Below are positions 1 to 4,877 of a stretch of 7,400 nucleotides of DNA, piece by piece (the first letter of the stretch is position 1; each line of letters starts with the position of its first letter). Source of the DNA: Bifidobacterium breve (GTDB lineage Bacteria > Actinomycetota > Acidimicrobiia > IMCC26256 > PALSA-555); NCBI GenBank assembly GCA_945889545.1, contig CAMDCC010000149.1:1-7400 (forward strand). Direction: 5' to 3'. The position numbers and the translations under genes were made by a program. The notes beneath the pieces are model-generated. The model saw nothing but the letters and a program-made list of their open reading frames with translations, ran no database searches and was not told where the DNA came from.

Positions 1-1059
1 GCTCAGCTCGAGCACCTTCGCCCAGAGGAAGTACCGGTGCAGCGGGTAGTCGCGGTCGACACCCATGCCGCCGTGCAGATGCTGCGCGGCGTGCACCACC
101 CGCTGTCCACCCTCGGAGGCCCAGAACTTGGCGACCGCCACTTCCGCCGCCGCGGGAAGCTCCTCGGACAACCGCCAGATCGCCTGCCACCCGGTGAGAC
201 GAATCGCCTCGGTGTCGATGTAGGCGTCAGCGGCTCGTTGACCGACGGCCTGGAACGTGGCGATCGGCCGGTCGAACTGCTCGCGCGTCTTGGTGTACTC
301 AGCGGTCATGCGCACGGCTTCTTCGCATACGCCGACGGCGATCGCACACAACGCAGCCGTTGCCCGCTGCACCAGCCAATTGAGGATCTCGGCGCCCTGC
401 GCTGCCGAACCGAGCACACCGGCGTCGGCGACCTTCACGCCCTTGAGCGTGAGCCGCGCTTCCGGGTGGTGACTCGTGGTGTCCTGGCGCTCGCGCGTGA
501 CGCCCGGTGCTTCGGGATCCACGATGGCCACGATCACGCCACCGTCGTCCGTCGATGCGGGCACGAGCACCCGGTTGGCCAGCGGACCCGACGGCACATT
601 GTCCTTCATCCCGTCGAGCGTCCAACCGTTGCCGTCGCGCTTGGCGGTGGTGGTGGGTTTCAGTGGGTCGGCACCGGCCTCCGCCAGCGCGGCACTGAAG
701 ATCACCTCTCCGGACGCGATGCCCGGAAGGAGCGCGTCTTTCTGTGCATCGGTGCCGAAGTGTGCGATAGGCAGCGCGCCCAGCACGACCGACGCGTAGT
801 ACGGCACCGGTGCGACCGTGCGGCCGATCTGCTCGAGCACGATCGCCGTCTCGAGGAACCCGTAACCCCCACCACCCTGCGCTTCAGGAATCGCGATGCC
901 AAGCACGCCGGCGTCGGCCAGCTTCGCCCACAGCTCGCGGTCGAAGTTGTCGTCGCCCGCTTCAACTTCCTTCAGGCGCTCAAGCGTGAGCTCACCTTCG
1001 AGGATCTTCTCGACGAGCCCCTTGAGGTCGTCCTGCTCTTCGTTGAATGCAAAGTCCAT
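1..1059 (-). CDS. fadE27: FadE27/ChsE5-like acyl-CoA dehydrogenase, probably the non-catalytic partner subunit (3' end off the left edge)
   Basis: Acyl-CoA dehydrogenase fold, 353 residues visible; roughly 20-30 C-terminal residues should lie beyond the edge. It begins MDFAFNEEQDDL and continues with the FDRELW...AGVLG segment, the AEYTKTREQFDRPI segment (TREQFDRP at residues 258-265, FAD/dimer region) and HGGMGVDRDYPLHRYF near residue 329. Order and wording match mycobacterial FadE27 as I remember it. Neither known catalytic-base position holds glutamate: the MCAD-type site is Asp337 (RDYP) and the helix-G site aligns with alanine. This fits the FadE27 role as the supporting subunit of a heteromeric steroid side-chain acyl-CoA dehydrogenase. 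The start at 1059 is firm: an in-frame TAG lies nine codons upstream and a GGAG ribosome site sits 8 nt before ATG. It follows the FadE26-like gene by 117 bp, in the same order as in mycobacteria. Family very sure, subunit assignment fairly sure. Confidence 0.9.
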   Translation of the reverse strand, partial: MDFAFNEEQDDLKGLVEKILEGELTLERLKEVEAGDDNFDRELWAKLADAGVLGIAIPEAQGGGGYGFLETAIVLEQIGRTVAPVPYYASVVLGALPIAHFGTDAQKDALLPGIASGEVIFSAALAEAGADPLKPTTTAKRDGNGWTLDGMKDNVPSGPLANRVLVPASTDDGGVIVAIVDPEAPGVTRERQDTTSHHPEARLTLKGVKVADAGVLGSAAQGAEILNWLVQRATAALCAIAVGVCEEAVRMTAEYTKTREQFDRPIATFQAVGQRAADAYIDTEAIRLTGWQAIWRLSEELPAAAEVAVAKFWASEGGQRVVHAAQHLHGGMGVDRDYPLHRYFLWAKVLELS

Positions 1060-1176
1060 ACTCTTTGCTCCGCTCCCTCTCCGCTACTTCCGCTCATTGT
1101 CTTGAGTCCTTAGCTCGGAGCGTGGGATCGCTCCATCCGCTCCGTTCGCTCCGCAGAACTCGTTCCGTGCCTGCTC
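1060..1176 (-). repeat. Spacer between the two dehydrogenase genes with repeated GGAGCG and a small hairpin
   Basis: The + strand shows CGCTCC three times at exact 9-bp spacing (1129-1134, 1138-1143, 1147-1152) and again at 1071-1076. One complementary copy, ggagcg at 1117-1122, gives a perfect 6-bp stem with a 6-nt loop (1117-1134). Read as minus-strand RNA, a single CGCUCC lies between three upstream GGAGCG copies and one downstream copy. The downstream copy abuts the GGAG ribosome site of the FadE27-like gene. The spacer codes for nothing convincing. Whether the pairing is functional is unknown. Confidence 0.6.
1154..1167. promoter_or_regulatory. Candidate KstR-type operator upstream of the FadE27-like gene
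   Basis: CAGAACTCGTTCCG contains the full core AACnnGTT and matches about 10 of 14 bases of TAGAACACGTTCTA, the KstR-type palindrome as I recall it. It sits just downstream of the FadE26-like stop codon, so it could serve an internal promoter for the FadE27-like gene. The outer T and A of the consensus are both missing, making it weaker than the site at 2380-2393. Confidence 0.45.
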
Positions 1177-2352
1177 CTATCGGGGGGCGAGTGGCATGCC
1201 GAGGCCGAACACTGCGATCAGATCGCGTTGAACCTCGTTGGTGCCGCCGCCGAACGTAAGGATGATGAGGCCGCGGTACTGGTGCTCCAGCCGCGATTGG
1301 AGCATTGCACCAGGCGCGTCGTCGCGCAGGTACGAGTTTTGTCCGAGCACCTCCATGAGAAGGCGGAACGCCTCGATGTAGAACTCGGTGCCGAACACCT
1401 TCGTGGCCGACGCATCGGCCGGTTGGAGATCACCCTTGGCCGCGGCCGAGGAGATCTTCCAGTTCATCAAGCGTAGGAACTCGAGCCGCGCGTGCACGCG
1501 GGCAAGGTTGAGCTGCACCCATTCCTGATCGACAACCCGCGAGCCGTCCGGCAGCAATGTGTCCTGGGCCCACTTGCGCGTGTCGACGAGCGCGCGCTCG
1601 ACCATGCCCGACGAGCACAGCGTGACGCGCTCGTGGTTGAGCTGGTTGGTGATGAGTCCCCACCCGGCGTTCTCCTCGCCCACTCGCATCGTGGCCGGGA
1701 CGCGCACGTCCTCGTAGAACACGTCGTTGATGTCGGATTCGCCCATCACATGGATAGGCACGACCTTGATACCCGGCGTGTCCATCGGGAGAACAAACAG
1801 CGAGATGCCCTTGTGCTTCTTGACGTTCGGGTCGGTGCGCACCGCGAGCCACACGTAATCGGCGTCGGTGGCGAGGCTCGTCCACGTCTTTTGACCGTTG
1901 ATGATGTACTCGTCGCCGTCGCGCTCGGCCTTGGTCTTGAGCGCCGCAAGGTCGGTGCCCGCGCCCGGCTCGGAGTATCCGATGCAGAAGTGGATCTCCC
2001 CCTTCATGATCTTCGGGAGGAAGAACTCCTTTTGCTCGTCGGAACCGAAGCGCATGATCGTCGGCCCGACGGTGTTGATCGTGAGCATCGGTACTGGCGC
2101 GCCGGCGCGCATCGCCTCGTCGAACCAGATGAACTGCTCGACGGCCGAGAAGCCTCGCCCGCCCCACTCCTTGGGCCAGCCGACGCCGAGCCATCCGTCG
2201 GCGCCCATCTGCTTGACGACCTTGCGGTTCTCGGCACCGACACCACCCGCGCCCGCGAGCTTGGCGCGCACCTCGGGCGTGAGCAGCGCCTTGAAGTAGT
2301 CGCGCACCTCGAGCTGGAGCTTCTTCTGCTCGTCGGTCAAACCGATGTACAT
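1177..2352 (-). CDS. fadE26: FadE26/ChsE4-like acyl-CoA dehydrogenase, catalytic subunit
   Basis: Predicted FAD enzyme of 391 residues that dehydrogenates acyl-CoA side chains to the 2-enoyl-CoA, passing electrons to ETF. Visible segments: MYIGLTDEQKKLQLEVRDYF at the start; GWPKEWGGRG (58-67); APVPMLTINTVGPTIM (85-100); the family signature GYSEPGAGTDLA (125-136); NGQKTWTS (152-159); NQLNHERV (236-243); and a C-terminal ILTFGGGTNEVQRDLI. Wording is very close to remembered mycobacterial FadE26. Glu241 in NHERV sits where the FadE26/isovaleryl-CoA-dehydrogenase type catalytic base lies, so this subunit should be the active one. The ATG at 2352 is preferred over a GTG at 2361 because GAGGTG, a good ribosome site, lies 6 nt upstream and itself contains that GTG. 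Upstream are a TAACGT -10-like box and a KstR-like operator. Together with the FadE27-like gene it suggests sterol side-chain beta-oxidation; an unrelated branched substrate remains possible. Confidence 0.93.
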   Translation of the reverse strand: MYIGLTDEQKKLQLEVRDYFKALLTPEVRAKLAGAGGVGAENRKVVKQMGADGWLGVGWPKEWGGRGFSAVEQFIWFDEAMRAGAPVPMLTINTVGPTIMRFGSDEQKEFFLPKIMKGEIHFCIGYSEPGAGTDLAALKTKAERDGDEYIINGQKTWTSLATDADYVWLAVRTDPNVKKHKGISLFVLPMDTPGIKVVPIHVMGESDINDVFYEDVRVPATMRVGEENAGWGLITNQLNHERVTLCSSGMVERALVDTRKWAQDTLLPDGSRVVDQEWVQLNLARVHARLEFLRLMNWKISSAAAKGDLQPADASATKVFGTEFYIEAFRLLMEVLGQNSYLRDDAPGAMLQSRLEHQYRGLIILTFGGGTNEVQRDLIAVFGLGMPLAPR

Positions 2353-2379
2353 GGAGTTCACCTCGATGGGGGCCGGAAC

Positions 2380-2393
2380 GAGAACACGTTACA
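2380..2393. promoter_or_regulatory. Best candidate KstR-type operator, overlapping the probable -10 box of the FadE26-like gene
   Basis: GAGAACACGTTACA matches 11 of 14 bases of TAGAACACGTTCTA, including the whole AACACGTT centre. On the minus strand the overlapping TAACGT (2386-2391) fits the actinobacterial -10 pattern TAnnnT. That would place transcription start about 27 nt before the ATG at 2352, leaving room for the GAGGTG ribosome site. No convincing -35 box is visible. A repressor bound here would block RNA polymerase directly. Operator identity rests on the recalled consensus. Confidence 0.6.
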
Positions 2394-2414
2394 GATCAGC
2401 ACCCGAACCCTCCA

Positions 2415-2461
2415 TTCTGGAGAGCCAGGACACCGGATTCGGGGGCTGTGGATCTCCAGAA
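2415..2461. repeat. 9-bp perfect inverted repeat in the spacer between the SDR and FadE26-like genes
   Basis: TTCTGGAGA (2415-2423) is the exact reverse complement of TCTCCAGAA (2453-2461), with 29 nt between. The loop can form short inner stems (GCC 2424-2426 with GGC 2444-2446; CCG 2433-2435 with CGG 2440-2442). It follows the SDR stop by about 22 bp in the direction of transcription, as a terminator would. No U-run follows, so a classic intrinsic terminator is unlikely. It could be a folded 3' end, an attenuator, or chance. Confidence 0.5.
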
Positions 2462-2482
2462 CGCGGGTTTGGGAGGTTGGGG

Positions 2483-3229
2483 TCAGCCGCCGAGGCCCAT
2501 GAGGTCGCTGAGGCCGGTGCGCATGCCGGCGGTGTAGCCGCCGTCGACGACGAGCGTGTGGCCGGTGATGAACGAGGCCTCGTCGGAGGCGAGAAATGCG
2601 ACGGCGGCGGCGATCTCCTCGGGCTTCCCAAAGCGCCCGAGCTTGTGGTGCTCCCGGTACTCGTCGCGGTACTGCGCCATCCCTTCTGAGCCCATGACCG
2701 AGCGGAACATCGGGGTGTCGATGAAACCCGGCGCAACACAGTTCACCCGCACGCCCATACGCCCGTAGTCGATCGCCATGTTCTTGGTGAGCAGCACGAC
2801 GCCACCCTTCGACGCGTTGTACGCACTTCCGCCCTCGGTGCCCTCGATCCCCTCAACACTGGCGACAGTCACGATGCTCCCCGACCGTTGCTCGAGCATG
2901 TGGCGCAGCGCGTGCTTGCAGGTGAGATACGTACCGGTGAGGTTGACGGCGATCACGCGTGACCACTCATCGACGTCGAGTCCGTGCACCGGCCCGCCGC
3001 CCGGGACACCAGCGAAGGTAGCCAGCACGTCGACACGCCCGTGCTCCGTGACCACCGCGTCCATCGCCGCGCTCACCGCGGCTTCGTCGGTCACGTCCAC
3101 GGGATGAGCGCCGGTCACGTCGAAGCCCACGACGGTCGCGCCCTCGTCGACGAGCCGGGCGCACGTGGCCTCACCGAGTCCTGACGCCGCGCCCGTGACC
3201 ACCGCGACCTTGCCGTCGAATCGAGTCAT
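2483..3229 (-). CDS. Classical short-chain dehydrogenase/reductase, NAD-dependent type
   Basis: A complete 248-residue classical SDR, the usual family length. Cofactor motif TGAASGLG (12-19); Asp37 at the end of beta-2 (GFD) favours NAD over NADP; catalytic set Asn96, Ser124, Tyr137 and Lys141 (YNASK), with the normal 13-residue Ser-Tyr gap; PGFIDTPM after beta-6; and a GHTLVVDGGYTAG ending. The usual NNAG segment reads TFAG, a modest departure. It probably oxidises or reduces a hydroxyl/keto group on a CoA ester or steroid, but the substrate cannot be assigned from sequence. ATG at 3229 starts the protein directly before the fold (MTRFDGKVAVVTG); longer upstream reading is discounted. No clear ribosome site is present, so the mRNA may be leaderless. 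It diverges from the LLM gene across a 50-bp spacer with a KstR-like site and lies upstream of the FadE26-like gene. In mycobacteria an SDR gene also lies close to fadE26. Confidence 0.9.
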   Translation of the reverse strand: MTRFDGKVAVVTGAASGLGEATCARLVDEGATVVGFDVTGAHPVDVTDEAAVSAAMDAVVTEHGRVDVLATFAGVPGGGPVHGLDVDEWSRVIAVNLTGTYLTCKHALRHMLEQRSGSIVTVASVEGIEGTEGGSAYNASKGGVVLLTKNMAIDYGRMGVRVNCVAPGFIDTPMFRSVMGSEGMAQYRDEYREHHKLGRFGKPEEIAAAVAFLASDEASFITGHTLVVDGGYTAGMRTGLSDLMGLGG

Positions 3230-3243
3230 CCGCGTATGCTCAC

Positions 3244-3257
3244 TGAAACCTGTTCTC
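3244..3257. promoter_or_regulatory. Candidate KstR-type operator between the divergent SDR and LLM genes
   Basis: TGAAACCTGTTCTC fits TnnAACnnGTTnnA at 7 of its 8 fixed positions (final A is C) and 9 of 14 bases of the full palindrome. It sits near the centre of the 50-bp spacer (3230-3279), where one bound dimer could control both directions. No clear -10 or -35 boxes could be picked out on either strand. Confidence 0.5.
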
Positions 3258-3279
3258 GTCACAAGCCGGGGGTCTCGCC

Positions 3280-4392
3280 GTGTCCATGAAGTTTGCACTC
3301 TTCTACGAGATCCCGGTGCCGAAGCCCTGGACGCCCGAGTCCGAGCACCAGGCGTACAAGAACACGCTCGAGCAGGCGATCCTCGGCGACAAGGTCGGGT
3401 TCCACGCGTTCTGGACGGTCGAGCATCACTTCCTCGAGGAGTACTCGCACTGCTCGAACCCGGAGGTCTTGTACGGCGCCATCGCGGCACGCACGGAGAA
3501 CATCCGCATCGGGTACGGCGTGCGTCTGCTCCCCGCCCCGTACAACCACCCGATCCGCAGCGCAGAGTCAGCCGCAGTGCTCGACCTGCTCTCCGATGGT
3601 CGCGTCGACTTCGGCACCGGTCGTTCCTCGACCCGAGCCGAGCTCGAAGGCTTCGGCATCAACCCGCACGAGACGCGTCAGATGTGGCAGGAGGCGCTTC
3701 AGCACATCGTGGCCGCCTGGACGGAGGAGGAGTACAAAGCCGACGGCAAGTACTGGCAGATGGGCGCGGCGCGGCGCGTGCAGCCGAAGCCGCTCCAGAA
3801 GCCGCACCCGCCGATCTTCGGCGCGACCAGCAGCCTCGACGGCCACGGCGAGGTCGGTCGTCAGGGCATCGGGCTCTGTTCGTTCACGGTGGGATTGCCA
3901 CCCGAGGAGCTCATCCCGAAGATCGAGGCCTACCGCACGGGGCTCTCCGAGTGTGTCCAACCGGTCGGCAAGTTCAAGAACGAGACGGCCGCGACCTTCA
4001 CGATGGTGCACTGCGCGCCCACGAAGGAAGAGGCGTACGCGGTCGCCGAAGAGTCCTTCGTCTGGTACCCGAAGGCCGGCGGTGCGCTCATCGCCTCGGT
4101 CGCCGAGTGGATGGAGGAGCAACAACAAGAGCTCGGGACGTATGGGTACACCGGCGACGCGCTCAAGCTCACCCGCGAAGGCGCGATGGGCAACTTAACG
4201 TTCGACTACATCCATGACGCGGGCGCCGGCGTTGTCGGTGATCCCGACGAGTGCATCGAGACGTGCAAGCGCTACGAGGCCGCGGGCTGCGATCTCCTGC
4301 TGTGCCTCGTGAACCCGTACAACATCCCCCACGACAAGGTGATGCAGTCGATCGAGCTCCTCGGCAAGCACGTCATTCCCGAGTTCGCCTGA
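3280..4392 (+). CDS. LLM class flavin-dependent oxidoreductase (bacterial luciferase-like)
   Basis: 370 residues of the luciferase-like monooxygenase superfamily, a TIM-barrel enzyme using reduced FMN (or F420 in some subgroups). Visible marks: N-terminal beta strand MKFALFYEIP; VEHHF at 47-51, typical of the luciferase-type subgroup; RIGYGVRLLPAPYNHPIR (76-93); LLSDGRVDFGTGRSS (103-117), followed by ELEGFGINPHETR; KPHPPIFGATSS in the middle; and a late AGCDLLLCLVNPYN strand. The EHHF and FGxGRS pattern suggests an FMN monooxygenase rather than an F420 enzyme, but this is inference. The GTG start at 3280 has GGGGGT 6 nt before it; ATG at 3286 is the alternative and changes only two residues. 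It diverges from the SDR gene and shares its KstR-like spacer, so co-expression with steroid genes is plausible. The substrate is unknown. It does not resemble the LLM protein I recall from the mycobacterial cholesterol cluster. Confidence 0.9.
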   Translation: MSMKFALFYEIPVPKPWTPESEHQAYKNTLEQAILGDKVGFHAFWTVEHHFLEEYSHCSNPEVLYGAIAARTENIRIGYGVRLLPAPYNHPIRSAESAAVLDLLSDGRVDFGTGRSSTRAELEGFGINPHETRQMWQEALQHIVAAWTEEEYKADGKYWQMGAARRVQPKPLQKPHPPIFGATSSLDGHGEVGRQGIGLCSFTVGLPPEELIPKIEAYRTGLSECVQPVGKFKNETAATFTMVHCAPTKEEAYAVAEESFVWYPKAGGALIASVAEWMEEQQQELGTYGYTGDALKLTREGAMGNLTFDYIHDAGAGVVGDPDECIETCKRYEAAGCDLLLCLVNPYNIPHDKVMQSIELLGKHVIPEFA

Positions 4393-4425
4393 CTACTCGC
4401 CTCCGCGTCGGCGCCGCCCGGTCAC

Positions 4426-4803
4426 CTACGCGCCCGCCAGCGCCGCGCGGATTCGGCGCTCGAGCTCCTCGAGATCAGTACCGCACGCGGCCAGGTCGTC
4501 GGGGCCCAGGAGCACCTCGAGCTGCGCATCGCGATCCGCGAGGAGGCAGGGCAACGCCGACCGGGTCACGAGCCGCAGGGCGTCATCCATCTCGTTCCGA
4601 TGGAGCAGCGCGAAGGGAACGCCGAGGCGCTCGACCATGGTGTCCCACTCGGCTCGACGCTTCAGCCCGCGATGGGTGAGATCGCAGAGCGAGCAATGCC
4701 CGTTGGCGAAGACCTTGCCTAGCGCATACCGAACCTCACCGAGCAGACCGCCGTCGGCGTCGTAGATGCCGATGAGCCGATCGACGCCTCTGAGGGGCTT
4801 CAT
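4426..4803 (-). CDS. Small uncharacterised protein with a CxLCDxTH motif
   Basis: 125 residues, soluble, without signal peptide or membrane segment. It opens with LIGIYDADGGLLGEVRYALG, then the striking GHCSLCDLTHRG block (Cys37, Cys40, Asp41, His44), then VPFALLHRNE (His68) and SALPCLLA (Cys86), ending in a charged helix. I recall similar short actinobacterial proteins of unknown function with a CALCDITH-like block following a YDADG...GE start, so this is probably a real family. The CxxC with nearby Asp and His could bind metal or be redox-active; nothing proves either. ATG at 4803 is chosen over an upstream start at 4851 because the fold begins there and the longer version would run into the P450 promoter palindrome. 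Its 3' end lies 33 bp from that of the LLM gene. It may be unrelated to steroid metabolism. Confidence 0.72.
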   Translation of the reverse strand: MKPLRGVDRLIGIYDADGGLLGEVRYALGKVFANGHCSLCDLTHRGLKRRAEWDTMVERLGVPFALLHRNEMDDALRLVTRSALPCLLADRDAQLEVLLGPDDLAACGTDLEELERRIRAALAGA

Positions 4804-4841
4804 GCCCCGATGTTGGCAGACGCCAGGTCTTCCGAGCCGTT

Positions 4842-4858
4842 CCTGACACACCGTCAGG
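4842..4858. promoter_or_regulatory. Perfect 6-bp palindrome between the CxLCDxTH and P450 genes, candidate operator
   Basis: CCTGAC (4842-4847) and GTCAGG (4853-4858) are exact reverse complements around ACACC. The inner part TGACA-CAC-CGTCA is one base from a TGACA-N3-TGTCA palindrome, a shape typical of dimeric repressors such as TetR family members. It overlaps the probable -35 box of the P450 gene and lies 39 bp from the start of the divergent small gene. It does not resemble the KstR core. Confidence 0.5.
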
Positions 4859-4877
4859 TTTCGGTACCCTTGCGGTC
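4843..4877 (+). promoter_or_regulatory. Probable leaderless promoter of the P450 gene
   Basis: CTGACA (4843-4848, 5 of 6 to TTGACA) is followed after 16 nt by TACCCT (4865-4870), which fits TAnnnT. Only 7 nt separate the -10 box from the GTG start codon at 4878, so transcription should begin at or next to the first base of the gene. No ribosome site exists upstream of that GTG, as expected for a leaderless message. Confidence 0.5.

Noticed and set aside
37..1113. Long + strand open frame (358 codons) opposite the FadE27-like gene
   Set aside because: Codon-for-codon antisense of a clear acyl-CoA dehydrogenase; Arg/His-rich product without motifs, as GC-rich mirror frames give.
1716..1729. 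Another KstR-like string (TAGAACACGTC...) inside the FadE26-like gene
   Set aside because: The second half-site breaks at GTC and it lies in a conserved coding segment, so it is most likely chance.
1492..2502. Long + strand open frame (336 codons) opposite the FadE26-like gene
   Set aside because: Mirror frame of a conserved enzyme; product lacks recognisable domains.
3230..3490. N-terminal extension of the SDR at 2483-3229
   Set aside because: Arg/Ser/Pro-rich sequence antisense to the LLM gene; the Rossmann fold begins right after the ATG at 3229.
4393..4425. Possible terminator between the converging LLM and CxLCDxTH genes
   Set aside because: GC-rich with only tiny self-complementary pieces such as GGCGCC; no stable stem followed by a T-run.
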